Shown in pieces: positions 53,379 through 61,615 of a stretch of 61,615 bases of DNA (its first letter is position 1; each line of letters begins with the position of its first letter). This DNA comes from Pseudomonas sp. ICMP 561. GTDB taxonomy: Bacteria; Pseudomonadota; Gammaproteobacteria; Pseudomonadales; Pseudomonadaceae. Location: the NCBI RefSeq assembly GCF_002699985.1, contig NZ_LKBT01000019.1, positions 182 through 61,796 on the forward strand. The letters run 5' to 3'. Under the pieces are notes generated by a model that made no database searches, was not told the origin of the DNA, and saw only the letters and a list, made by a program, of their open reading frames with translations. The translations under genes were made by a program, and so were the position numbers.

Positions 53379-55019
53379 TCAATACTGCGTTGCCACCTCC
53401 AACCTGCGCCCCGGTATCGCATCAATCAGCTCACGGGTATACGCCGCTTCCGGCTGGTGGAAAATTTCGCTGGCAGCGCCTTGTTCGACGGTCTTGCCTT
53501 GGCGCAATACCAGCACCTGATGAGCCACGCTGGCGACCACCGCGAGGTCATGGGAGACCAGCACGTAGGCGATGCCCAGTTCGCGTTGCAATTCCACCAG
53601 CAGATCAAGAATCTGCGCCTGTACCGACACGTCGAGGGCCGAGACCGGCTCGTCGAGCAGCAGCAAGTCCGGTTGCAACGCCAGCGCCCGGGCGATGGCG
53701 ACTCGCTGTCGCTGGCCACCGGAAAGCTCCCGTGGCAAACGGTCGAGATAAGCCACCGGCAGATGCACCCGCTCGATCAGCTTGCGCGCCGCCTGTTCCA
53801 GGTCCCGGCCTTTGAGCAACCCGAACGACACCAGCGGTTCAATGATGCTCTCGAACAAGGTGAAGCGCGGATCGAGGGCGGCGAAGGGGTTTTGCTGGAC
53901 CAGTTGCATGCGGCGCCGCAGCGGGCGGAAGTCACGCCAGCCGAGATGGGTGATGTCTTGGTCCTCGAACAACACGCGCCCCTGACTCGGCTTTTCCAGC
54001 CCTAACGCAATGCGCAACGCGGTGCTTTTACCCGAGCCGGACTCGCCCACAATGGCAAGCGTCTGTCCCGGATAGACCTTGAAATTGACGTCTTCAAGGG
54101 CCTGGAATTCAGCGTTTTCGCCTTTCACATAGGGCAACCGAAACGACTTGCCGACGTTCTCCAGCGTCAGAATAGGTGCCGCCCCCTTCGCCAGAGTGCG
54201 AGGTGCAACCGGCGTCTTGCGCTGGCCGAAAGCGGGCGCGGCGGCGATCAATGCCTGGGTGTAGGAGTGACTCGGGCTTATGAGAATCTGCTGCGGCGGA
54301 CCTTGTTCGACCAGTTCACCGCTTTTCATCACCAATACCCGATCCGCGCGATCTGCAGCCACGCCCAGATCGTGGGTGATGATCAGCAGAGAAATACCAC
54401 GCTCGGCCACCAGTCGTTGCAGGTGATCAAGAATCTTGCGTTGCACGGTCACGTCCAGCGCACTGGTGGGTTCGTCGGCGATGATCAGCCGAGGGTTTCC
54501 CGCCAGAGCAATCGCAATCAGCACCCGTTGGCGCATGCCACCCGACAGCTCGTGGGGATATTGCCGGGCGCGCAGCAATGGCTTGTCCAGACCCACCTGT
54601 TGCAGCAACTCCAGCACATCAGCATCCAATGCGGGATAACGACGGCCGTGAGCCTGAATCAGCGCCTCGCCGATTTGCTTGCCAATGCGCAGCGTCGGGT
54701 TCAAACCGACCATGGGATCCTGGGGCACCAAACCGATGGTGCTGCCACGAAGCTGGCGCTTCTGCCGTTCAGAGGCGTGGGTCAGGTCCGTGCCGTCAAC
54801 CCACAGTTCGCCGCCGGTCACTATGGCGTTGTCTGGCAATAGCCCAAGAATGGCGTTGGCCATGGTGGACTTGCCGGAACCGGACTCACCGACAATGGCC
54901 AGGGTTTCCCCTTTGGCGACCTGAAAGGAAACGCCGCGCACAGCCTGATTGACCTGCCCGCCAAAACGGTAAGCAACAGCCAGTTGACGCACGTCAATCA
55001 ATGCATCCGTGATGCTCAT
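53379..55019 (-). CDS. oligopeptide/nickel-type ABC transporter, fused double ATPase
   Basis: 546 residues with two complete ATPase domains in tandem. Each has Walker A GESGSGKST (about residues 44 and 327). Signatures are LSGGMRQRVLIAIAL and LSGGQRQRVAIARAL, with Walker B LIIADEPTSALDVTV and LLLLDEPVSALDVSV. This is the fused DppD-DppF arrangement (like YejF/GsiA). It energises import of peptides or peptide-like solutes through the two permeases encoded upstream. The start overlaps the permease stop by four bases. Confidence 0.94.
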   Translation of the reverse strand: MSITDALIDVRQLAVAYRFGGQVNQAVRGVSFQVAKGETLAIVGESGSGKSTMANAILGLLPDNAIVTGGELWVDGTDLTHASERQKRQLRGSTIGLVPQDPMVGLNPTLRIGKQIGEALIQAHGRRYPALDADVLELLQQVGLDKPLLRARQYPHELSGGMRQRVLIAIALAGNPRLIIADEPTSALDVTVQRKILDHLQRLVAERGISLLIITHDLGVAADRADRVLVMKSGELVEQGPPQQILISPSHSYTQALIAAAPAFGQRKTPVAPRTLAKGAAPILTLENVGKSFRLPYVKGENAEFQALEDVNFKVYPGQTLAIVGESGSGKSTALRIALGLEKPSQGRVLFEDQDITHLGWRDFRPLRRRMQLVQQNPFAALDPRFTLFESIIEPLVSFGLLKGRDLEQAARKLIERVHLPVAYLDRLPRELSGGQRQRVAIARALALQPDLLLLDEPVSALDVSVQAQILDLLVELQRELGIAYVLVSHDLAVVASVAHQVLVLRQGKTVEQGAASEIFHQPEAAYTRELIDAIPGRRLEVATQY

Positions 55020-55933
55020 CGTTGAGTCTCCTCAAGGGTGCGGGCGATGTGGTTGAAGCTGAATACGACGGCGACGACGAACAGCCCCGGCAACAACGAT
55101 ACCCACGGCGCGGTCATCAGGAAGTGACGACCGTTGGCGATCAGCGTGCCCCATTCCGCAGCCGGCGGCTCCGCGCCGAAACCGAGAAAGCTCAGGCCCG
55201 CAGTCGCGAGAATCGCCGCGCCGAAATCCAGTGTCGCCAGCACGGCCACAGGGCCCCAAGCGTTGGGCAGGATGTGGCGCAGCAAGGTCCGGGTCCAGCT
55301 GGCGCCGCCCAGACGCGCCGCTTCAACGTAGGGCAGGGTTTTGATGCGCAGCACTTCGGCTCGCGTGGTGCGGGCGAAACCGGGGATGATTCCTACGCCC
55401 ACGGCGATGGCCACCGGGATGGTGCCGAAGCCGATCGCGGTAACGATAGCCAGCGCGAGCAGCAGGCCTGGAAGGGCCAGCAGCACATCAATGAAACGCA
55501 TGATCACGGCATCGATGCGCCCGCCAGCGAAACCGGAGACGATGCCCAGGCTCAAGCCACCCGCCAGCGCGATGCCCACGGCCAGCAATGCTGCCTGTAC
55601 CGAGAGGCCCGATCCGTAAACCACGCGGGTGTAGAGGTCTCGGCCGAGTTCATCGGTGCCGAACCAATGCACACCATTGGGTGGAGTGAGTTTGTCGATG
55701 GGGGAGGTGGCGTAAGGCGCAAAGTCGGTGAGCAGGTTAGGCGCCACGGCGGACAACAACGCAAAGGCGATGATTGCCACCGCCAGCACGAAGCCTGGTC
55801 GGCGCAACAGCGGTTGGGTGGCCTCCAGTGCGCGGCTGAAACGACTGCGGCGGCGCCACAGCGCGGGCGGTGCCGGATCCGTTTTGGTGAAACTGCGGGC
55901 CAGACGTTCAAGGCGATTATCAAAAATAGTCAT
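55016..55933 (-). CDS. ABC transporter permease (DppC-like)
   Basis: 305 residues from ATG 55933, chosen because it follows the upstream stop after 4 bp; an in-frame start at 55996 would overlap that gene by about 60 bp. A long N-terminal part precedes helix 1 (about 50-70), then five more helices. The DppC-type motif FGTDELGRDLYTRVVYGSG and coupling loop RTTRAEVLRIKTLPYVEAAR are present. It pairs with the DppB-like permease encoded just before it. Confidence 0.93.
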   Translation of the reverse strand: MTIFDNRLERLARSFTKTDPAPPALWRRRSRFSRALEATQPLLRRPGFVLAVAIIAFALLSAVAPNLLTDFAPYATSPIDKLTPPNGVHWFGTDELGRDLYTRVVYGSGLSVQAALLAVGIALAGGLSLGIVSGFAGGRIDAVIMRFIDVLLALPGLLLALAIVTAIGFGTIPVAIAVGVGIIPGFARTTRAEVLRIKTLPYVEAARLGGASWTRTLLRHILPNAWGPVAVLATLDFGAAILATAGLSFLGFGAEPPAAEWGTLIANGRHFLMTAPWVSLLPGLFVVAVVFSFNHIARTLEETQR

Positions 55934-55937
55934 GGCG

Positions 55938-56888
55938 TCAGGAGACCTTTGGTGTGTGGGCGATACGTGGGTCGAGGGCGGGGTAGAGCAGGTCAACGAT
56001 CAGATTGATCAGAACAAAGGCCGCCGCCGAAACTGCGACGATTGCCAGTACCACGGGGATGTCCTGGCGTAATACGGCTTCTTGCGCGAGGCGACCGACT
56101 CCAGAACGGGCGAAGATCGTCTCGACCAGTACGGCTCCGGAGACGGTATTGCCCACTTGCAGACCAATCAGGGTCAGCAACGGCAATGCCGCGTTCTTGA
56201 AGGCATGCCGGGCCTGAACCTGGGCACGGCTCAGGCCTTTGGCGTAGGCGGTAATGATGTAGGGTTCTTTCCAGACACCTTGGAAGCCGCGTTGCAACAC
56301 CTGGGCATAAACCGCAGCGCTGGGAATCGCCAGGGTGACGGCGGGCAGGATCAGGCTGGAGAAACCCTGATTGCCGGTGGCCGGAAACCAGCCCAGGGTA
56401 AAGGCAAATAACTGAATCAGCAGAAGCCCCATCCAGAACACTGGCACCGAAAAGCCCAGCGAGGGCAATCGGGCCAGTGCGACCTTGAGCGGCTGCCAGC
56501 GTACATAAGCGGTGAGGTAGGCCAGACCGATGCCGCCAATCAATGAAAACACGATGGCCAGACCGGCCAGCGCCAGGGTCTGCGGCAAGCGCTCGACGAG
56601 CAATTCTGCCACCGGGCGGTTGAGGGTCAGCGAGCTGCCGAAATCACCCTGGACCGCGCCCCACAGCAAGTGAAAGTACTGCTGGAAAATCCCTCCATCC
56701 AGACCGTAATAGGCTTGTGCTTTGGCGATTTCTTCAGGCGACAGCGCGTCGATTTCGACACCCGACGCACTGAGCATGATCGACAGCGTGTCACCCGGCA
56801 GTAAATACAGGATGAGGTACGTCACGCTGTACGCGCCCCACAACACCAGCAGCGCCTGGCCAATCCGGCCGATCACGTAGCGGCTCAT
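55938..56888 (-). CDS. ABC transporter permease (DppB-like)
   Basis: 316 residues, six helices. N-terminal RIGQALLVLWGAYSVTYLIL and LLPGDTLSIML resemble DppB/OppB, and the EAA-like loop is YIITAYAKGLSRAQVQARHA followed by FKNAALPLLTLIG. The start at 56888 overlaps the binding-protein stop by four bases. Substrate class (di/oligopeptide, nickel or related) cannot be fixed. Confidence 0.93.
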   Translation of the reverse strand: MSRYVIGRIGQALLVLWGAYSVTYLILYLLPGDTLSIMLSASGVEIDALSPEEIAKAQAYYGLDGGIFQQYFHLLWGAVQGDFGSSLTLNRPVAELLVERLPQTLALAGLAIVFSLIGGIGLAYLTAYVRWQPLKVALARLPSLGFSVPVFWMGLLLIQLFAFTLGWFPATGNQGFSSLILPAVTLAIPSAAVYAQVLQRGFQGVWKEPYIITAYAKGLSRAQVQARHAFKNAALPLLTLIGLQVGNTVSGAVLVETIFARSGVGRLAQEAVLRQDIPVVLAIVAVSAAAFVLINLIVDLLYPALDPRIAHTPKVS

Positions 56889-58516
56889 GGCGCTGCGATC
56901 TCGATGTCGTTGAGCAGGGCAAAGCCTTCGGCGGTCCAGTAGAAGTTATGGACTTTCTTGGCGGTCGCGGCCTGCCAGACGCGCTCGTAGATCGGGAATG
57001 CCGAGCCTTCTTCGATCAACAGATCCTGCAGATCGCCGTAAGCCTTGGCGCGTTGTTCGGCCTGTGTGGCAGTCAGGCCCGCATCAAACAGTTCCAGTGC
57101 CTTGGGCAGGGTTTCCGGTGCATACAGGTTGGTGGCCAGGGTCGAGCTGTTGGCCGAGCGTGGATCGATAATGGTTTGTAGAATGATCGGGTCGGCACGG
57201 GTCATGTAGGTGGAGGTCAGGTCATAGTTGCCCGAGGCGTTGGCGGCCGCCCATTCAGCGGTGGTCAGCACATTGAGCTTGAGTTCGATGCCTATCTTGC
57301 GCAGTTGGTCCTGAATCAGCACATCGCCTGCGGTTTCCGCTGGCGACAAGTTGTAGACCAGCTTGAGTCGTTTGCCGTCCTTGCTGCGATAGCCGTCCTG
57401 ACCTTTTTGCCAGCCTGCATCATCCAGCAGCTTTTCCGCACCTTGCGGGTCGTAGGCCAACTGGTCGGACTTGTTTTTGTAATACGGCGTAGTCACGTCG
57501 TAGATGCTGGTCACCACCGGGAACTGCGGGTTGTACACGGTCGCGGCATAGGTCTTGCGGTCGATGCCTTTTTGCAGCGCAAGCCGCACATTGCGATCCG
57601 CGAGGATGCGCGTGCCACGGGTGTTAGGGTAGAAGTTCAGCGCCGGGCCAGGCAGCGAACGGCTCTGAATCGTGGCGCCCTTGGATTTGAACAGGTTCAG
57701 ATCGACTTCAGAGAAGGGCGCGCGAGGCCAGAGAATATCCACCTGACCTTGTACGAACTGGCCGTTGCGCACGCTTTCCTCCGGCACATAGCTGACCTCG
57801 ACGGTATTGAGGTGCGCCTCGCCCTTGTTCTTCGCATTGGCGGACGGCCAGGCATAGCCCTTGCGCTTGACCAGCTTCAAGCCGCTTTCCGGGGTATAGC
57901 GCTCCAGCACGAACGGCCCGGTGCCAATAATGGCGCCCAGCGAACGTTCCTTGACGCTGAGCTTGTAGGATTCCGGCGCCAGAATCGAAAGGTTGGTGGT
58001 TGAAGTGGCTTGCAGGAATCCCGCGTTCGGTGTGGACAACACCAGCTTCACGGTGAAGTCATCGACGACTTCCGCGTGATCGTAGCCCTTCAGATAAGTC
58101 GCGCCGAACGTGGTAGGCAGTTGCGCCGCAAAGGCTTTGTTGGAGTCATAGGCTGCTTTGACCGCCTGAGCGTCGAAGCGCGTGCCATTGCTGAAGGTCA
58201 CGTCTTTGCGCAGATGGAACGTGTATTCCAGCGCGTTATCACTGACTTCCCAGCTTTCAGCCAGCCAGGGAATGATCTTGCCGTTTTGCGGGTCCTGATC
58301 GGTCAGCGACTCGGCAACGTTGCGCAAAACTACGCGATGCTCCAGCCAGTAAACCTGGAAGGGATCGAGGCTGACGAGTGTGGTGTTGTCGCGAAAGAAA
58401 GCGATCTTCAGGGTCTTGCTGGCTTCCAGATCCTGAGCGGACGGTGAGCAGCCCAGCAGGGTGGCGGCGGTGGCGCAGGCAGCCAGCAGGCGAAGTAACG
58501 GGAAACGTTTACTCAT
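56885..58516 (-). CDS. ABC transporter substrate-binding lipoprotein (SBP_bac_5)
   Basis: 543 residues from ATG 58516 (MSKRFPLLRLLAACATA), which begins a lipoprotein signal with lipobox LLGC near residue 22. Upstream in-frame starts lack one. Family 5 features: NVAESLTDQDPQNGKIIPWLAESW, YTFHLRKDVTFSNGTRFDAQ, and YDPQGAEKLLDDAGW. It captures a peptide-like solute for the permeases and double ATPase encoded downstream in an operon of four overlapping or nearly adjacent genes. Confidence 0.92.
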   Translation of the reverse strand: MSKRFPLLRLLAACATAATLLGCSPSAQDLEASKTLKIAFFRDNTTLVSLDPFQVYWLEHRVVLRNVAESLTDQDPQNGKIIPWLAESWEVSDNALEYTFHLRKDVTFSNGTRFDAQAVKAAYDSNKAFAAQLPTTFGATYLKGYDHAEVVDDFTVKLVLSTPNAGFLQATSTTNLSILAPESYKLSVKERSLGAIIGTGPFVLERYTPESGLKLVKRKGYAWPSANAKNKGEAHLNTVEVSYVPEESVRNGQFVQGQVDILWPRAPFSEVDLNLFKSKGATIQSRSLPGPALNFYPNTRGTRILADRNVRLALQKGIDRKTYAATVYNPQFPVVTSIYDVTTPYYKNKSDQLAYDPQGAEKLLDDAGWQKGQDGYRSKDGKRLKLVYNLSPAETAGDVLIQDQLRKIGIELKLNVLTTAEWAAANASGNYDLTSTYMTRADPIILQTIIDPRSANSSTLATNLYAPETLPKALELFDAGLTATQAEQRAKAYGDLQDLLIEEGSAFPIYERVWQAATAKKVHNFYWTAEGFALLNDIEIAAP

Positions 58517-59083
58517 CGCGCAATCCTCGACCCTTGACCCATGAGACTGTGTATTGCAACGCCTGGGGCGCGGTTGGGTATTGCCAAGGAATGTCTCAGA
58601 TGCATGGATGGATCCTTTACACAGCGGGAGTTGGGCAGATGGGAAGGCTGACAAGAGCGCAGGGTCAGGCTGTCTTTCTAAGACCGTATTCTTATGGTTG
58701 GCTGCTGTAAAAGGCTTTTTGCTTCTAAGCTAATATGTATTTTATTGATTGATTGTAAGTTTAATTATGTTTTCTGATTATTTAATGGTGTGGCTCGGCT
58801 GCGGCTGGTTTAGACGGCCGATTGGTGGCTGTGCTCGACGATTGGTGTCAGCCGTGCGCGGGCTATCACCTGTATTACCCGAACCGGCGTCATGCCTCGC
58901 TGGCGTTTTCTATGGTGGTTGATGCGTTGCGCTACAAGCCTTGAAAAGTATTGGTGAATTCCACTCATCGTTGCATGCGGTTATCGCCCATAGTTCTGGT
59001 CCTTTCAGTGCTTTAACGTCCAAGGATCATTTACCCGCCGGGGCCAGATCCCGGGCACATTCATCTACTTGAAAGGCCCATGC
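58517..59083. other. 567-bp region upstream of the ABC operon and CMD gene
   Basis: It contains the start region of the ABC operon, a very AT-rich segment at about 58720-58790, and the LysR remnant at 58801-58944. No other gene is seen. Promoters for both flanking units should be here but could not be fixed. Confidence 0.5.
58801..58944 (+). pseudogene. remnant of a LysR-type regulator (C-terminal 47 codons)
   Basis: The frame reads LDGRLVAVLDDWCQPCAGYH, LYYPNRRHASLAFSMVVDAL, RYKP and a stop at 58942-58944. This is the typical end of LysR-family substrate-binding domains (LVxVLEDWCPPxPGYxLYYPSRR). The rest of the gene (about 250 codons) is missing, replaced upstream by AT-rich DNA. It points in the same direction as the CMD and cupin genes that follow. 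Confidence 0.85.
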
Positions 59084-59863
59084 ATGAAGCTGCTAGCAAC
59101 CGCGTTTGCCACTCTATTTTTCGCTGCTGCATCCGACGGCAGCGAATCCAGAGCCAGGCCTGACCCAAAGCCATCGCCTGATGTCCTGGAAGTCACGCCT
59201 CAGCTTTATCAATACACCACTGAGTTACTGTTCGGCGAAGTCTGGAAGCGCAAGGAACTGTCGCCTCGTGATCGTAGCCTGATCACCCTGTCTGCGCTGG
59301 TGGCCGGCGGACAGACCGCCCAGATGACCAGCCACGTGAAACTGGGTCTCGACAACGGTCTCAAGCCCAGTGAAATCAGCGCGTTGATTACCCACCTTGC
59401 GTTCTATTCCGGTTGGCCGAACGCGATGTCCGCGGTGGGCGTGGCGAAAAAGGTCTTTGACGAGCGGGGCATTCCTGCAGACCAGATCGTGCCACCGGCC
59501 ACTGAGCCGCTGACTCTGGACCCCGCCAGCGAAGCCAGGCGTAAAGCAGCTGTTGCTGCTGCGACGGCAGATGTAGCCCCGGAGCTCGGGCGCTTCACCG
59601 ATGACGTGCTGTTTGCAGACCTGTGGCGACAAACCAGCCTGACGGCGCGGGATCGCAGCCTGGTGACCGTTGCTGCATTGATTACTCAGGGCCAGGCGGC
59701 ACAGCTGCCGTTCCATCTCAACCGCGCCATGGACAACGGTCTGACCCGCGAACAGGCGGCTGAAGTGGTGACGCATCTGGCGTTCTACACCGGTTGGCCA
59801 AAGGCAATGTCGGCAGTGCCGGTGTTGAAAGAAGTCTTTGCAAATCGTGGTGCTCAAGGCTGA
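59084..59863 (+). CDS. secreted carboxymuconolactone decarboxylase-like protein (two CMD domains)
   Basis: 259 residues from ATG 59084, which begins a signal peptide (MKLLATAFATLFFAAAS); the ATG 15 bp upstream adds a poor leader. Two similar halves each carry the CMD pattern: RDRSLITLSALVAGGQTAQM, THLAFYSGWPNAMSAV and RDRSLVTVAALITQGQAAQL, THLAFYTGWPKAMSAV. No CxxC redox motif of the AhpD type is present. Members act on carboxymuconolactone-like rings, but here export and the missing cysteines leave the reaction open. It is paired with the cupin gene 55 bp downstream. Confidence 0.87.
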   Translation: MKLLATAFATLFFAAASDGSESRARPDPKPSPDVLEVTPQLYQYTTELLFGEVWKRKELSPRDRSLITLSALVAGGQTAQMTSHVKLGLDNGLKPSEISALITHLAFYSGWPNAMSAVGVAKKVFDERGIPADQIVPPATEPLTLDPASEARRKAAVAAATADVAPELGRFTDDVLFADLWRQTSLTARDRSLVTVAALITQGQAAQLPFHLNRAMDNGLTREQAAEVVTHLAFYTGWPKAMSAVPVLKEVFANRGAQG

Positions 59864-59918
59864 GGTTGCGGCGCTCGCATCCACGGTTCAGCGCTGAATA
59901 CATACCAGTGAGGTCATC

Positions 59919-60392
59919 ATGAGAACACTTGCAACTGCTGCTTTATCGCTCTCTCTAGTCGCGTTCGAGTCCTACGCGGAGGCGATGCCGGTGACCGTTA
60001 CGCCTAACGGATCACAGCCTTCGGTCAAGGGCCCGGCGGACTTTTTTACCGGCGCAGTGCGGATTGATGCGCCGTTCAAGGGCAGTGAGCCTGCCAGGGT
60101 AAGTGGTGCGACGGTGACGTTCGAACCGGGTGCCCGCTCTGCCTGGCATACGCATCCGTTGGGGCAAACCCTGATCGTCACCGCGGGAACGGGGCTAGTC
60201 CAGGAGTCAGGCAAGGCCATTCAGATAATAAAGGCCGGTGACACCGTGTGGATTCCGCCCGGCGTCAAGCATTGGCACGGTGCAGCCGCCAACACCGGCA
60301 TGACCCATGTCGCCATTGCCGAAGCGTTGGACGGTAAGGTGGTGAACTGGATGGAGCAGGTGAGCGAGAAAGAATACCGGAATATCCGTTGA
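59919..60392 (+). CDS. secreted cupin-domain protein
   Basis: 157 residues. Signal peptide ends near SYA/EAMP. A single cupin barrel carries FEPGARSAWHTHPLGQTLIV (metal-binding His-x-His and the Gln in place of Glu) and IKAGDTVWIPPGVKHWHGAA (His of motif 2). It may bind a metal and act on a small molecule. Cupins of this type often accompany CMD proteins. Export of both suggests a periplasmic pathway. Confidence 0.87.
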   Translation: MRTLATAALSLSLVAFESYAEAMPVTVTPNGSQPSVKGPADFFTGAVRIDAPFKGSEPARVSGATVTFEPGARSAWHTHPLGQTLIVTAGTGLVQESGKAIQIIKAGDTVWIPPGVKHWHGAAANTGMTHVAIAEALDGKVVNWMEQVSEKEYRNIR

Positions 60393-60419
60393 TCCGAAGA
60401 TCGATCCCCAGTTATCCAG

Positions 60420-60459
60420 GCCACCTCGGTTCTACTCCGTTGAGGGGTGGCTTTTTTTA
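60420..60459 (+). terminator. rho-independent terminator after the cupin gene
   Basis: GCCACCTC and GAGGGGTGGC flank a 14-base loop and are followed by seven T residues, 28 bp after the cupin stop. Confidence 0.85.
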
Positions 60460-60491
60460 TTTCAAGCGGCGCAGGGTTGGATGTTTTAACG

Positions 60492-61460
60492 ATGAAGCAG
60501 CTAGATTTGCAGGTCATTCAGCAAGCTCGGGAGTGGCTGTCGTCTGGCAAGCCGATCTGGCTCTGCACGGTCCTCTCGACCTACGGCTCTGCACCGCGTG
60601 GACCGGGAGCAATGCTGGTGGCTTTATCCACGGGCGAGCATCGCGGCTCGCTTTCAGGGGGCTGCGTCGAGGATGATTTCCTCGAGCGACTGGCTGCACG
60701 GTATTTTCCGCAGGTGAATCAGATCGTGCGCTACGGCGATGGCGGACTGGCACCCAATCTGGCATTGCCCTGCGGCGGTGTACTGGATGTTCTGGTCGAG
60801 TACCTTGAACCAGGCAAAGACAGCGAGACACATCTGGCAGCGATAGATCACGCCCTCGCTGGGCGGGAGTTGGCAATAAGGGGCGTGCGCCTGCACGGCA
60901 CTGAACGCGATATTCGCCCGGCGAGCATGGAAGAGGCGCGGGTTTCAGTGCTGGGTGATCAAGTGTTTATCAGAGTCGGGGCCGTGTATCGGCTGATTCT
61001 TGCCGGGCTGTCTCCCGTGGCGGAGTTCTGCGCCAGTTTCGCTGTGGCCTTAGGCTATGAAGTGATTCTCTGTGATCCACGTGCTGAGGTCATTGCCGGA
61101 TTTGCTATGGCCGGAGTCCAAATAAAAGAGGTTTTGCCGTCAGTGTTCATTGCCGAAGGTGGCTGCCACGCTGCGACAGCGGTGGTTGCACTGACCCACG
61201 ATCCGCGGCTGGACGATCTTACATTGATGGAGGCCGTGCGAACCGACGCGTTTTACATCGGCGCCATGGGCTCGCGGCGCACCAGTGAAAAACGCATGGA
61301 GCGGCTGGTGCGTATTGGTGGTCTGGAAGAGGCGCAGTTGCAGCGTATTCACGCGCCGATCGGCTTGAACCTGGGCAGTAAAACTCCAGCGGAGATCGCT
61401 ATTGCGGTGATGGCGGATGTGATCAGGGTGGCGAATGGGGGAGGGCGCAGCGAGGTTTGA
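60492..61460 (+). CDS. XdhC/CoxF-family protein
   Basis: 322 residues from ATG 60492; an in-frame ATG at 60447 lies inside the terminator. N-terminal XdhC domain: CTVLSTYGSAPRGPGAMLV and GSLSGGCVEDDFLERL (GGCVE motif). A C-terminal Rossmann-like part follows: VILCDPRAEVIAGFAMAGV and YIGAMGSRRTSEKRMERLV. XdhC proteins insert or sulfurate the molybdenum cofactor of xanthine dehydrogenase-type enzymes. The partner oxidoreductase is not in the window. Confidence 0.93.
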   Translation: MKQLDLQVIQQAREWLSSGKPIWLCTVLSTYGSAPRGPGAMLVALSTGEHRGSLSGGCVEDDFLERLAARYFPQVNQIVRYGDGGLAPNLALPCGGVLDVLVEYLEPGKDSETHLAAIDHALAGRELAIRGVRLHGTERDIRPASMEEARVSVLGDQVFIRVGAVYRLILAGLSPVAEFCASFAVALGYEVILCDPRAEVIAGFAMAGVQIKEVLPSVFIAEGGCHAATAVVALTHDPRLDDLTLMEAVRTDAFYIGAMGSRRTSEKRMERLVRIGGLEEAQLQRIHAPIGLNLGSKTPAEIAIAVMADVIRVANGGGRSEV

Positions 61461-61615
61461 TCATGCAGGGCCATGATCTGAATGATCATCTGACGTATAG
61501 GCGTCGATATTTGCCCGCAAGCGCAAAACCTGGTGGGAGATTCTATGGTTGTGATCAAGCCATAACCCACCCTTTGGGTTGATATTCGCTCTGATTTTTC
61601 ATCAGGGCGAACGCC
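61461..61615. other. intergenic end of window
   Basis: No gene or clear site is seen in these 155 bp. The last bases contain a weak palindrome (TCTGATTTTTCATCAGG). Confidence 0.4.

Overview
The window is chromosomal DNA from a fluorescent-group Pseudomonas (P. fluorescens/P. syringae complex). The evidence is several families of Pseudomonas-type REP palindromes (for example GTAGGAGYGAGCTTGCTCGCGA) between genes, an OprD-family porin, a PQQ glucose dehydrogenase, tripartite TRAP and many ABC uptake systems, and typical Pseudomonas codon use. I cannot name the species. No rRNA, tRNA, CRISPR array, integrase or full-length insertion sequence is visible.

Layout. 1-7222: polyamine/GABA-type ABC uptake system (binding protein, two permeases, ATPase) with a succinate-semialdehyde dehydrogenase inside the operon, all on the minus strand. 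Two transcription units share a duplicated upstream region, and the 3' end of the binding-protein gene has been copied four more times in a 167-bp tandem array. 7223-10350: iron-type ABC uptake operon. 10568-14726: chemoreceptor, diguanylate cyclase and Nudix hydrolase. 15206-19514: TRAP transporter plus porin. 19550-20515: REP array (six 117-bp repeats). 20535-31262: seven-gene minus-strand operon for a surface polysaccharide. It encodes a UDP-GlcNAc 2-epimerase, a BcsB-like protein, an NfrB-like synthase with a c-di-GMP-binding MshEN-type tail, an NfrA-like outer-membrane TPR protein, AlgF-like and AlgX/AlgJ-like O-acetylation proteins, and a putative glycoside-hydrolase-fold protein.

32109-45780 is the most unusual part: a two-partner secretion pair (TpsB and a 2336-residue TpsA of the contact-dependent-inhibition type) with its immunity gene, followed by about 4.5 kb of AT-richer DNA holding six orphan immunity-type genes. 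Remnants of toxin C-termini precede at least three of them. An approximately 80-bp inverted-repeat element (arms near GGGGTCAGACCACGATT / AATCGTGGTCTGACCCC) separates most of these cassettes. Two toxin remnants carry single-base frameshifts, and one has also lost a predicted zinc-ligand cysteine, so the immunity genes look retained while the toxins decay. This reads as an archive of past toxin/immunity types, possibly assembled by recombination at the repeats.

45850-46391: a strongly structured leader before a small DUF3077-like gene. 46732-52735: glucose dehydrogenase, a leaderless binding-protein-like gene, an MFS carrier and a Tat-exported aldo/keto reductase. 53096-58516: a tiny secreted peptide gene and a complete oligopeptide/nickel-type ABC operon. 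58801-61460: LysR remnant, secreted carboxymuconolactone-decarboxylase-like and cupin proteins, and an XdhC-family protein.

All assignments rest on reading the sequence and on remembered family motifs. No database search was run.
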